From: Olsenella profusa F0195
GTDB lineage: Bacteria > Actinomycetota > Coriobacteriia > Coriobacteriales > Atopobiaceae
DNA: 32,407 bases
Assembly: GCF_000468755.1 (NCBI RefSeq)
Contig: NZ_AWEZ01000047.1
Location: 1 to 32,407, forward strand
Direction of reading: 5' to 3'
Part shown: one piece after another, positions 15,317 to 22,250 of the stretch
Layout of the letters: each line of letters opens with the position of its first letter
How positions within the stretch are numbered: position 1 is the first letter of the stretch
Translations under genes and position numbers: made by a program
The notes under the pieces: model-generated
What the model saw: only the letters and a program-made list of their open reading frames with translations
Databases searched by the model: none
Told to the model about the DNA's origin: nothing

Positions 15317-17323
15317 CTAGAGCCTGTAGACGTCCACATCTATGCCGCAGCGGCAGTACGCCTCCTCCTCGACGCCCTGGGAGCCGTCGTGGGGAAACAT
15401 CGCGCCGTTGCTGAATGGCTTGTCGAACTCGACACACTCGCCGTCCATGGCGGCGTGGTCGTCGCGCGGCCGCTCGCTGGCGCCGTCCTGGTCGTGCACC
15501 CACGTCTTCATGCGCAGGTAGCTTGACTTCGGCGCGAGCTGCTCGGTCGCCTCCCGCACGCCGAACACGGCCACGGCCGCCGCCATTGAGACGCCCAGGC
15601 GGTCGGCCCTGCCCTCCTCGGCCTGCTCGAACACGTCCTTGGGGGTCTGCTCCCCGTCCTCCGCGTCGATCGCGTCCGCGAGGCGCCTCCTCGTAACGGC
15701 GTTGATGCCGTGTGCGCGGCCCTCCGCGACCTTGCGCAGGTAGGCGTCCGTGCGCGTGGCGTCGTAGTCGCCCCGCATGCGGGACGCGGCGGCCCTGCCG
15801 CTCCGCGTGGCGTAGCCCTTCATGACGGGCTCCAGGTCGTCCGCGAGCTCTGAGTCCCATCTGTCCTCGTCCCACCACTCGGGGTCGTCCTCCTTCGCAA
15901 GCGGGCCCCTCGCCTTCGCGGCGCCGATCCTCGGGAGCACCGCCTTCGCCTGGCGGCGGAAGAACCTCGACAGCGTGCGGGCCATGGCGACCGACCCGTC
16001 GGCGTCCGCGCGGGCCTTGACGCTCCACAGCGGAGCGTCGTCGGCCGCCTTGGCCATCGGCGCCCGAGAGCTCTGCCCACGGGCCTCCGCCGAGGCCGCG
16101 CCGCCGTCCTCGCCGGATGACGCGCCGACTCCGCCCACCATGAGGTTGAGCGGCGTGACGATCTCGGACATGCTCCCGCCCAGTGCCGGGAGGTTGAGCA
16201 TCCGGCGCGCCTCGTCACCGGTGAGAACCGGGCGCTGCGTTGCGCTCACGAGCGTCGAGATCATGTCTGCCGGGTTGCTGTTGAGCTTCGACAGCACGTC
16301 GAACTCGCAGTAGACGCCATCGGCGCCCAGGCGCGGTGCCAGCACCTTGTTGATGCGCTCACACAGGAGGTCGAACTTCGGGGCGAGGGTCTCGGCGTAG
16401 AGGGCGCGGGCGTTGTCCTTGGCGCTTGCGTACGTCTGCGTCGACGTGTGCCATATGAGCGACGGGTTGATGCCGTAGACGGCGGCCACGTCCTGGCGGG
16501 TGAGCTGCGCCGACTCGGAGAACTGGGCCTCGCGGGCGTTGAGCTGCGTGTCGTGCAGCTGCATCCCGTCCTCGAGGATGGGCGTCCCGCCGGAGTCCGT
16601 GCCATCCGGGCCGCTGAACCGCTCCTTCCAGCTCTTGGCGAACCGCTCGCGTGCCTCATTGCTCCACGAGTTCCCCTCGCCGCGCGATATCCATCTGCTG
16701 ACCCACCCTCCGTTGCGCCAGACCTTGTTGCGGTAGTCCCAGGCGCTCACCTGCTCGGCGAGCACCTGTCTGAGCGCGTCGACGGGGGACGCCGGGTCAA
16801 GCGGCCCGGACGCACCGTAGAGGGAGAACGACAGCGTGTCCGACGCGTCGATGGTCACGGGGGCGCGCCCGGCCTCAGGGACCTGCACGACGTAGCTGGA
16901 CGGCCGGAACCCCCCCGTCGTGTAGAGGGTGGTCACCCACTCGGGGCATATGCGCGTGGCCGCCCACCCGCTCTCGGTGTCGGCGCTCGGCACGACGTAC
17001 CAGAGCGCCCACCCGTGGAGCAGCACGTCTGCCATGGTGTCACGCACGAGCTCGTAGGTCGTGACGCCTTCTGACGGGTGCTCGAGGAGCAGTGCGAGCG
17101 GCGACTTTGAGTCCCTGGGACGGTCGTTCTCGCCACGTCGCTCGTAGCACTTCAGTGGCACGGCCGCCACGTTCTCGCTGATGTATCCGACGACGGCCCT
17201 GAGTGCCGGTTGCGTGCGGTACATCTCCGCCGTCGTGCGTCCCAGGATAGCTGTCGCGCGCGGGCCGTAGCTTACCCGCATGGCCCTGCCGTCACGTGCG
17301 CGGATGCGCGAGAAGATGCCCAA
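15317..17323 (-). CDS. Portal protein fused to a MuF-like head morphogenesis domain
   Basis: A 668-residue fusion. The N-terminal about 390 residues are an HK97-type portal (TTAEMYRTQPALRAVVGYIS, LLEHPSEGVTTYELVRDTM, QLTRQDVAAVYGINPSLIWH) that forms the DNA entry dodecamer and docks the terminase. After an Ala/Ser linker, residues about 425-668 resemble the MuF/SPP1 gp7 head morphogenesis family, with the C-terminal signature MKTWVHDQDGASERPRDDHA, then EFDKPFSNG and EEEAYCRCGIDV. No stop or restart separates the two. The start is taken as TTG at 17323 (MGIFSRIRARDG), which has GGGGGTGA four nt upstream and the usual portal opening; the upstream extension to 17386 lacks a binding site. Confidence 0.88.
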   Translation of the reverse strand: MGIFSRIRARDGRAMRVSYGPRATAILGRTTAEMYRTQPALRAVVGYISENVAAVPLKCYERRGENDRPRDSKSPLALLLEHPSEGVTTYELVRDTMADVLLHGWALWYVVPSADTESGWAATRICPEWVTTLYTTGGFRPSSYVVQVPEAGRAPVTIDASDTLSFSLYGASGPLDPASPVDALRQVLAEQVSAWDYRNKVWRNGGWVSRWISRGEGNSWSNEARERFAKSWKERFSGPDGTDSGGTPILEDGMQLHDTQLNAREAQFSESAQLTRQDVAAVYGINPSLIWHTSTQTYASAKDNARALYAETLAPKFDLLCERINKVLAPRLGADGVYCEFDVLSKLNSNPADMISTLVSATQRPVLTGDEARRMLNLPALGGSMSEIVTPLNLMVGGVGASSGEDGGAASAEARGQSSRAPMAKAADDAPLWSVKARADADGSVAMARTLSRFFRRQAKAVLPRIGAAKARGPLAKEDDPEWWDEDRWDSELADDLEPVMKGYATRSGRAAASRMRGDYDATRTDAYLRKVAEGRAHGINAVTRRRLADAIDAEDGEQTPKDVFEQAEEGRADRLGVSMAAAVAVFGVREATEQLAPKSSYLRMKTWVHDQDGASERPRDDHAAMDGECVEFDKPFSNGAMFPHDGSQGVEEEAYCRCGIDVDVYRL

Positions 17324-17394
17324 GGCGTCACCCCCAATCGGCATGAGAGGGCCCATCGCACCGACGACGGGCCGCGCACTTTTCAATAAATTAT

Positions 17395-17424
17395 AGGGTA
17401 GACCCTTTACATTATCTAGGGTCT
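17395..17424 (+). promoter_or_regulatory. Operator-like inverted repeats at the island promoter
   Basis: AGACCCT (17400-17406) and AGGGTCT (17418-17424) form a 7-bp dyad with an 11-nt spacer, overlapping the -35 box and the promoter spacer. A further AGGGT at 17395-17399 makes a second, overlapping dyad with ACCCT (17402-17406). This is a likely binding site for a repressor; the RHH-like protein of the same island is the natural candidate. Confidence 0.6.
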
Positions 17425-17434
17425 GTAGTATATT
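17406..17434 (+). promoter_or_regulatory. Sigma-70-type promoter of the plus-strand island
   Basis: TTTACA (17406-17411), a 17-nt spacer and TATATT (17429-17434) form one of the best promoter matches in the window, in a locally AT-rich stretch. Transcription should start near 17441, just before a strong ribosome binding site at 17449-17457. It drives plus-strand genes against the direction of the late operon. Confidence 0.78.
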
Positions 17435-17460
17435 ATTCCTGTCAGAGAGGAGGTGATGGG

Positions 17461-17532
17461 ATGAAGTGGAGAATCAAAATTGAGCTAACGCTCCGGAAGG
17501 TAGTGGCATACCTGGTAATCCGGAAACGCTAG
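17461..17532 (+). CDS. Very small basic protein / leader peptide of the island
   Basis: A 23-residue open frame with an excellent AGGAGGTG site 5 nt upstream of the ATG and its own promoter about 25 nt before that. The sequence (from MKWRIKIELTLRKV to the end VIRKR) alternates charged and hydrophobic residues, with a net charge of about +7, suggesting an amphipathic strand or membrane-active peptide. It may be a leader peptide for the downstream gene or a product in its own right. It is too short for homology to decide. Confidence 0.6.
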   Translation: MKWRIKIELTLRKVVAYLVIRKR

Positions 17533-17544
17533 CCCAATGACCAA

Positions 17545-17575
17545 GGGAGGCCCGCTCAAGGCGGGCGGGCCTCCC
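17545..17575 (+). other. Hairpin with alternative folds between the two island genes
   Basis: GGGAGGCCCG (17545-17554) pairs perfectly with CGGGCCTCCC (17566-17575). A shorter stem CCCGC (17551-17555) with GCGGG (17561-17565) competes with it. The long fold lies 12 nt after the small gene's stop and 46 nt before the RHH gene. Only a few U follow (GCTCTCC), so it may act as an attenuator more than as a full terminator. Confidence 0.55.
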
Positions 17576-17620
17576 GCTCTCCACACATCATATCACCTCG
17601 CCACCGAAGGGAGCGAAGAC

Positions 17621-17818
17621 ATGGTCAGCGACGCGCAGAAGAGGGCGAACGCCAAGTACCGCAAGAAGCGCATGAAGCAGGTGACGGTCAGGTTCTCGCC
17701 GAACGAGATGGACGTCTACGACTTCCTGCGTGGGCATGAGAACGTGTCCGGCTACCTCAAGCGCCTCGTACGCGAGGACATGGGGCGTCACAGCACGATC
17801 AGCCCCTCATCCTCGTAG
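17621..17818 (+). CDS. Ribbon-helix-helix-like small DNA-binding protein
   Basis: A 65-residue protein starting MVSDAQKRANAKYRKKRMKQ, a common opening in a widespread family of small mobile-element proteins. A strand (KQVTVRFSP, about 19-27) is followed by two helices (NEMDVYDFLRGH and VSGYLKRLVREDM), the topology of ribbon-helix-helix DNA-binding proteins, and a short Ser-rich tail. AGGGAG lies 7 nt before this ATG; the ATG at 17537 has no binding site and runs through the hairpin, so it was not used. The last 31 bases overlap the end of terL on the opposite strand. It probably represses its own promoter at 17406-17434. Confidence 0.78.
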   Translation: MVSDAQKRANAKYRKKRMKQVTVRFSPNEMDVYDFLRGHENVSGYLKRLVREDMGRHSTISPSSS

Positions 17819-19347
17819 GCACTCTCCTCGGCCTCGTCCTCGACGGCCGTCGCGAACCCATACGCCGTCGCGCACGCGACGAGCGGGCTGATGTCCTCCG
17901 TGCTCCTGTTCCTGTCCCACATCCAAGCCCCGTCGCCCGTCGCCTTCGTCGCCGCGACGTTCGCGGCGACGTCGAGGACCGGCTGTGGCCGGTGGTGCAC
18001 GGGGGTCGCGTCGCTGCCCTCGCCGTCCACGCGGGCCGGGTCGAGCGCGGCGACGCCATCCCAGAAGCGTCCCGAGTAAGCCGCGACGTCGGGGCCCGTC
18101 ACAGGCACGAGCTCCACGCCGTCGACCTGGCCGTACACGTCGGCCATGGAAGCGACGGGGGCGCCCTTGCCCTGGTAGGCGATACGCATCGGCCGTGCGG
18201 GATCGGCCCTCTCGGCCAGCCACCCGCTCACCCACCCGAGGCCCGACCTGTAGGCCACGACCTCTACGTGGAACGTGCGGTCGGCGCGCAGGCCGCAGAC
18301 GGCCACGGCCGTGTGCATGCGGTTCGCGCCGACGTCGATGGCCCACCACAGCGGGCTGTCTGGCGCTATCTCGCTCGCGGCGTCCGTCCCCGCCTCCCAT
18401 GCGCCGTCCGGGAACGGCGAGACGGCCATCCTGCCTACGAACTGGCAGAGGTTCTCCGTGCGAGCCCCGGCCTCGGTCTTTCCGGATATCGAGGCGCGGA
18501 TCCTGCGCACCTTGAGGCCGTACCCAAGCGAGGGGTTGGCCTCGCACCACCCGGCCGTGTCCCAGATGTCGCGCCCCGGGGCCGCAGACCACTCGAATAT
18601 GCCGAGGGTCTCGTCCTCCATGAGGTTGAGCGCCGCGAGGTCGTCCTGCTCGGCGCACCACCCGTCCGGGTCGCCGAGCGCCCTGTGCGCCTGCCACCTC
18701 TTGGCGCGGAGAACCACGGACATGGAGTCCCCGGCGTTCGACGCGCACCAGATGATCCCAAGCTCCTGGGCGAGCGTCGTGTCCGCCACGGCGTCCCAGG
18801 CGTCCCACGTCTGCTGCTCGCGCATCTCGTCCATGATGACGAGCTGCGCGGACGGCCCTCGCCCGGCGCCGCGCGTCGGTGGCTTCGTAACGTAGTGCCT
18901 GTGGCCGGTGAGGATGAGGTCGCGGCCCGAGTTGCCGTGCTTGCCGCGCACCTTCTCCGCCGCCAGCGCCGGTGTGGTGTCCACCATCTGCTCGGTGGCG
19001 TCCCACGTGTCGCCGGAACGCGTGAGGTCCTGCGCCATCCCGATGACGAGGGCGCACTGCAGCATGTACATCCAGTAGAGCGTCACGACGACTATGAGCG
19101 TGGTCTTGCCGTTCTGGCGAGCGACCAGCGTGAGCACCGTGGAGTAGCGGAGATGCCACTCGCCTCCGAAGTCGCCCACGATCTCGAGGGCATGGACGAG
19201 GAGCCACCTCTGCCATGGGCGCAGGGAGACGCACAGCACGTCACCAGCGAAGTCGATCACGTCGAAGCCCAGGGAGGTCTCTCGCGTGAGCTCTCGCAGC
19301 GGCGGCGTGAAGACGCGCGGCTCCGTCCTGCCCAGGAGCTCCGACAC
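17788..19347 (-). CDS. terL: Terminase large subunit
   Basis: A 519-residue packaging motor. The N-terminal ATPase has a Walker A-like ARQNGKTT at 76-83, Walker B QLVIMDE at 168-174 and the coupling motif ASNAGD near 202. The C-terminal part has the nuclease start WWAIDVGANRMHTAVAVCGL. HK97/lambdoid cos-type terminases look like this. The start is GTG at 19347, 9 nt after GAGG of a GAGGTGAT site. The TerS stop lies 11 nt upstream. The last codons overlap the plus-strand RHH gene tail to tail. Confidence 0.94.
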   Translation of the reverse strand: MSELLGRTEPRVFTPPLRELTRETSLGFDVIDFAGDVLCVSLRPWQRWLLVHALEIVGDFGGEWHLRYSTVLTLVARQNGKTTLIVVVTLYWMYMLQCALVIGMAQDLTRSGDTWDATEQMVDTTPALAAEKVRGKHGNSGRDLILTGHRHYVTKPPTRGAGRGPSAQLVIMDEMREQQTWDAWDAVADTTLAQELGIIWCASNAGDSMSVVLRAKRWQAHRALGDPDGWCAEQDDLAALNLMEDETLGIFEWSAAPGRDIWDTAGWCEANPSLGYGLKVRRIRASISGKTEAGARTENLCQFVGRMAVSPFPDGAWEAGTDAASEIAPDSPLWWAIDVGANRMHTAVAVCGLRADRTFHVEVVAYRSGLGWVSGWLAERADPARPMRIAYQGKGAPVASMADVYGQVDGVELVPVTGPDVAAYSGRFWDGVAALDPARVDGEGSDATPVHHRPQPVLDVAANVAATKATGDGAWMWDRNRSTEDISPLVACATAYGFATAVEDEAEESAYEDEGLIVL

Positions 19348-19358
19348 GCACCATCACC

Positions 19359-19754
19359 TCACTTCGACAGCGGCGACTCCTTCCTCAGCTTCGCGAGTGG
19401 TGACGCCGCGTCCTCGTCGCGCGACACCTCGGCGCCCGTCATGGCCTGTATCTGGCGGAGGTAGGACACGTAGGTCTTCGCGAGGGCGTTGTAGCCGTCG
19501 TAGGCCGGGTTGCGCCTGATCCCCTCCTGGCCCCCGCCGTTGTCGTAGGAGACGACGATCGGTGACGCGTTTATGAGCCGCCTGGCGTCCGCGAGGCGCT
19601 GCTCGACCCACGCGCACTCGATGACCACCGGGCGAACGAGGTCGAGCGTCCTGGCGTCGATCCCGCCGAGGTCACCCACGATCCTCTGCACGCGGTCTAT
19701 CTCGGTCACGTGGGCCGCCTTGCCTGGGCTCGCTCGCTTCCTGCGCGTCGCCAT
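19359..19754 (-). CDS. terS: Terminase small subunit (P27-like)
   Basis: A 131-residue protein starting with a basic segment (MATRRKRASPGKAA) and continuing in helices (VQRIVGDLGGIDARTLDLVR, VVIECAWVEQRLADARRLIN), with PAYDGYNALAKTYVSYLRQI near residue 90, which is the usual core of P27-family small terminases. It binds the packaging start site and loads TerL. The ATG at 19754 has GGTGAGG just upstream; an in-frame ATG at 19790 is possible but less supported. Confidence 0.85.
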   Translation of the reverse strand: MATRRKRASPGKAAHVTEIDRVQRIVGDLGGIDARTLDLVRPVVIECAWVEQRLADARRLINASPIVVSYDNGGGQEGIRRNPAYDGYNALAKTYVSYLRQIQAMTGAEVSRDEDAASPLAKLRKESPLSK

Positions 19755-19909
19755 CGCCTCACCAGCCAAAAGGACGAGAGGATACGGCATGCCATGGTGA
19801 CGGTGCAATACCACCGCCTGCCGTGTATGCCGTCGGGGGGAAATCATTGCCAGCGGGGAGACCGTGCCACCCGTGCAAGTCTGAAGATTTCAACGCCCCT
19901 CCACCACAC
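19755..19909. other. Gap between HNH nuclease and terS, candidate cos region
   Basis: These 155 bases carry no supported gene. In HK97-like phages that encode an HNH nuclease next to terS, the cos site lies upstream of or close to terS, so this gap is the prime candidate. It contains a run of six G at 19835-19840 followed by AAATCATTGCC. I cannot define the cut site by eye. Confidence 0.35.
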
Positions 19910-20212
19910 TCACCAATTTCGCGAAGGTTTGCCCAGCTCGTGCGTGCTTGCGCGCTTTCCGCGCGCGCGGTTGCACTTGCTGTGTGCTGGCCTGAGGTTG
20001 CCGATGTCATACTCGAGGTCGGGATGGCGGCTCACGTCGAGGTAGTGGTCTGGCTCGTAGGCCCATGGGGTACCGCTCCTCTTGCTCAGCCCGAGCGAGT
20101 AGTCGATGGGCGCGCCGCATATCCAGCAGCGGGCGTTGAGCCTGCGGTCTCGCTCGAACGCCATGCGCCTGACGCGCTGCCATGCCGCGCTGCCACGCCT
20201 CCTGGCCGCCAT
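19910..20212 (-). CDS. HNH endonuclease (packaging-associated)
   Basis: A 100-residue nuclease. It has a zinc site CWICG (Cys29 and Cys32), the catalytic EPDHYLDV segment (Asp55-His56), Asn72 and His77-x-x-Cys80 in NLRPAHSKCNRARG, the usual HNH layout. Proteins of this kind next to terS, such as HK97 gp74, are needed for cos cutting and packaging. A G-rich site (GGGGGGTGG) lies 9 nt before the ATG. Confidence 0.9.
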   Translation of the reverse strand: MAARRRGSAAWQRVRRMAFERDRRLNARCWICGAPIDYSLGLSKRSGTPWAYEPDHYLDVSRHPDLEYDIGNLRPAHSKCNRARGKRASTHELGKPSRNW

Positions 20213-20275
20213 GGTCGGAGCCACCCCCCCATGCCATTCCATACGCCCCCCGCCTTGGCGGGATGCCCCAGGGGG

Positions 20276-20470
20276 TCAGCCCCTCATGGCCGCCCTGGCG
20301 TCAATCGGGCTCACGTGGTTGCGCATGCACTCGACGACGCCGTCATAGCGCCGCTCCGCGTATGCGACGGCATCGGCGTCGATGCCACATTCCATCAGGG
20401 CGTGACGCATGGCTATCGACATCGGTGTCACGTACCTACCGGCAATGCGCGCCATGTCAAGCAGCGTCAC
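20276..20470 (-). CDS. Small hypothetical protein at the head of the late operon
   Basis: A 64-residue helical protein (MTLLDMARIAGRYVTPMSIA, DADAVAYAERRYDGVVECMR). It is the first coding frame after the late control region. The start is GTG at 20470, 6 nt after AAGGCGG; the ATG at 20455 lacks a site. I recognise no family. Confidence 0.6.
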   Translation of the reverse strand: MTLLDMARIAGRYVTPMSIAMRHALMECGIDADAVAYAERRYDGVVECMRNHVSPIDARAAMRG

Positions 20471-20520
20471 TGTCTACCGCCTTCTTGGTTGTCGTTCGGG
20501 CCGTGCGCCCCGCGCGTCTG

Positions 20521-20559
20521 GCCACATGCCACCACAGAGTCGCCGTGGTGGCATGTGGC
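20521..20559 (-). repeat. 15-bp perfect inverted repeat in the late leader
   Basis: GCCACATGCCACCAC (20521-20535) and GTGGTGGCATGTGGC (20545-20559) are perfect inverse copies around a 9-nt loop. It lies between the direct-repeat array and the first late gene, so it would be in the 5' leader of the late mRNA. It could be an antitermination or stability element, or a site used by TerS. No protein-like frame runs through it convincingly. Confidence 0.65.
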
Positions 20560-20680
20560 AGGGCGGTGACGCGGCGCGGCGGCTGCCATGGGCCGCGTGT
20601 CATGGGCACGGGATGCGCCGCGCCGGGGAATCCGTTGTGTCCCTGCAAGCGCGGCACACTACCAGTATGCACACTTGTTG

Positions 20681-20720
20681 CTGTCACGGCCTGTCACTAC
20701 CTGTCACGACCTGTCATTTT
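20681..20720 (-). promoter_or_regulatory. Four 10-bp direct repeats, candidate late activator site
   Basis: On the plus strand CTGTCACGGC, CTGTCACTAC, CTGTCACGAC and CTGTCATTTT follow one another with an exact 10-bp period; on the minus strand this is a repeated GTGACAG. The period of one helical turn places all copies on the same face of DNA. CATACT on the minus strand (20669-20664) is a possible -10 box, 12 nt after the last GTGACA, which is not sigma-70 spacing, so activation by a bound protein is likely. It lies between the late regulator gene and the late operon. Confidence 0.65.
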
Positions 20721-20734
20721 TTCCTGCGCATATG

Positions 20735-20783
20735 GAAAATGGCCGTGGCCGCCACCGACCGGAGCCGATGGCAGCCACGGCCA
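20735..20783 (-). terminator. Early operon terminator
   Basis: On the minus strand TGGCCGTGG (20783-20775) pairs with CCACGGCCA (20748-20740), with an inner stem that has one G-U pair, followed by TTTTCC. It lies 3 nt past the stop of the late regulator gene. It separates early from late transcription. Confidence 0.7.
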
Positions 20784-20785
20784 GG

Positions 20786-21271
20786 TCACATGTCCTCGGC
20801 AACCCCGAGGCCCGCAGTCACGCGCCCTATCCCCAGCCCGTCCACGCAGTCGATGGCAGTCGGCACGCCGTCAGTCCTGCACCAGCTCTCGCTCATGCCG
20901 CTCCCGGCCGCAACCTCGGCCCACGTCCCGTGGGCGCAGAAGCGCCACCACAGGGCGTCGGCGTGCGCGGGCGACAGGAGCGCGCATATGCCACCACGCC
21001 CGTCCTGGCCTACGCCGTATATCAGGTCGCACGCGGCGTCGATGAGCGCATAGTCCTCCTTCCGGCGGCGGCGTATGCGGGCCTCGTAGTCCATGCGCCG
21101 GTCAGTGGCGGCCATGGCGTCGCGGTCTCCACCGTCGCCACGTGGCTCGTACCCCTGTGCGCGCACCTGCTCCCTCACGCCCATGCGCTCGAGCGTGAGC
21201 CTGATGCGGTCTGCGTCCCTCGATGCGTCGCGCACCGCATCGAAGAACTCCCGCGCGTCACGAAACTCCAT
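20786..21271 (-). CDS. Late transcription regulator, sigma region 4-like (ArpU/RinA type)
   Basis: A 161-residue protein. The N-terminus is charged and helical (EFRDAREFFDAVRDASRDAD), with a central basic helix (ARIRRRRKEDYALIDAACDL). The C-terminus has a helix-turn-helix resembling sigma factor region 4: HADALWWRFCAHGTWAEVAA, then SGMSESWCRTDGVPTAIDCV. Proteins of this type at the end of the early operon (RinA, ArpU) activate packaging and structural genes. The gene is followed by a terminator and then by the direct repeats upstream of the late operon. The ATG at 21271 overlaps the previous gene by 14 nt, with GGTGAC upstream. Confidence 0.72.
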   Translation of the reverse strand: MEFRDAREFFDAVRDASRDADRIRLTLERMGVREQVRAQGYEPRGDGGDRDAMAATDRRMDYEARIRRRRKEDYALIDAACDLIYGVGQDGRGGICALLSPAHADALWWRFCAHGTWAEVAAGSGMSESWCRTDGVPTAIDCVDGLGIGRVTAGLGVAEDM

Positions 21272-21500
21272 CGCCGTCACCACGATCGAGCTCTCCGGCG
21301 GCACGGCCCAGGTACCATGCGGCCTTTCGCAGGTCCTCGGCCTCGCGCCCCTTGTGCGGCGAGCGCCACGCGTACTTGATGGCGCAGGCCCTGCAGTGGT
21401 CGACGAACCCGCGCAGGCCGAGGGCGGAGCGCAGCGCGTCTATACACTCGACGGCGCCCGTTGTGTAGTGCGCCGGGTGGTTCACCATGTCATCGCTCAC
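21258..21500 (-). CDS. DUF3310-like protein
   Basis: An 80-residue protein with the family opening NHPAHYTTGAVECIDAL and the core YAWRSPHKGREAEDLRKAAW. DUF3310 proteins are common in phage replication modules; the domain also occurs in phage T7 gp1.7, a nucleotide kinase, so a role in nucleotide metabolism is possible but not shown. GTG at 21500 has GGGGAC 4 nt upstream; an ATG four codons later is an alternative. Confidence 0.82.
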   Translation of the reverse strand: MSDDMVNHPAHYTTGAVECIDALRSALGLRGFVDHCRACAIKYAWRSPHKGREAEDLRKAAWYLGRAAGELDRGDGDGVS

Positions 21501-21516
21501 GATCGTCCCCAATCCC

Positions 21517-21930
21517 CTAGAACGGTATGTCCTCGTCCGCCACGGCGGCCATGGCCTGTTGCGGCACTGGTATCTGCGGCATCGCCTGCTCGCCACCCAT
21601 ACCACGGGCGGGCGACAGGAACTCGACCTCGCTCACGACGAGCTCGAGGCGCGAGCGGCGCTGGTCGTCCTTGAGCCATCGGCTCTCGTGGAGCCGACCT
21701 GACAGGGCGACGCGCGACCCCTTGGAGAGCAGCCGCCCGAGCGCCTCGGCCCTGCGCCCGAAGATGACGCACGGCACCCAGTTTGGCCTGTCCTCCCACT
21801 CACCATTGGTGTTCCTCACGCGCTCGTTCACCGCAACCGAGAGGGAGAGGACGGACGTCCCTCCCTGCGTCACCCTGACCTTCGCCTCGCCGCCGAGGTT
21901 TCCGGATATCGACACCACGTTCACGCTCAT
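21517..21930 (-). CDS. ssb: Single-stranded DNA-binding protein
   Basis: A 137-residue OB-fold protein: MSVNVVSISGNLGGEAKVRV, then VLSLSVAVNERVRNTNGEWE and VALSGRLHESRWLKDDQRRS. The C-terminus is the acidic tip DEDIPF, which binds partner proteins of replication. It coats single-stranded DNA in phage replication and recombination. GGAG lies 8 nt before the ATG. Confidence 0.95.
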   Translation of the reverse strand: MSVNVVSISGNLGGEAKVRVTQGGTSVLSLSVAVNERVRNTNGEWEDRPNWVPCVIFGRRAEALGRLLSKGSRVALSGRLHESRWLKDDQRRSRLELVVSEVEFLSPARGMGGEQAMPQIPVPQQAMAAVADEDIPF

Positions 21931-21962
21931 CAGAACCACTCCATCCCATACTCTGCTGATAA

Positions 21963-22250
21963 TTACTTCTTATCTGCGCCGTGTGCCGTGCGGCACACGG
22001 ACTTTTGCCGCCTGACCTCGCCGTCGTCACATGGTCCAGAGAGGTCGTCGCCGGGGCGCGCTGGCACACATTTGGCACGGTCCTCGGGCGTGCATGGAGA
22101 GTCGTGCCAGCGGGTGTTCCATGCCTGCCTCGTTGCCCTCAGCTCCCTGTCGAGCACCATGCACGCGTGCGCGACCGTTCGTCCGTCTCTCAGTAACTGA
22201 GGGTCCTCCCCGCAGAACGGACACTTGAGCAACCTCTCACTCGTCCGCAT
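21963..22250 (-). CDS. Lar-like small zinc-ribbon protein
   Basis: A 95-residue protein. LKCPFCGEDPQLLRDGRTVA at the start and ATRQAWNTRW near residue 60 are the usual landmarks of Lar-family restriction-alleviation-like proteins found in phages. A further pair of Cys (CTPEDRAKC) and a Lys-rich end follow. Inhibition of host restriction is inferred from the family. The ATG lies in a GGGGGACGGCG site that also codes for the end of the upstream gene; the overlap is 14 nt. Confidence 0.72.
   Translation of the reverse strand: MRTSERLLKCPFCGEDPQLLRDGRTVAHACMVLDRELRATRQAWNTRWHDSPCTPEDRAKCVPARPGDDLSGPCDDGEVRRQKSVCRTAHGADKK

Noticed and set aside
17992-19464. Long plus-strand open frame opposite terL
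   Set aside because: Antisense shadow of a gene with Walker motifs; arginine/proline/histidine-rich translation without family features and no ribosome binding site.
20457-20687. Minus-strand frame across the direct repeats and the inverted repeat
   Set aside because: It begins inside the repeat array, has no ribosome binding site, and its residues are fixed by the inverted repeat; a non-coding leader is a better reading.
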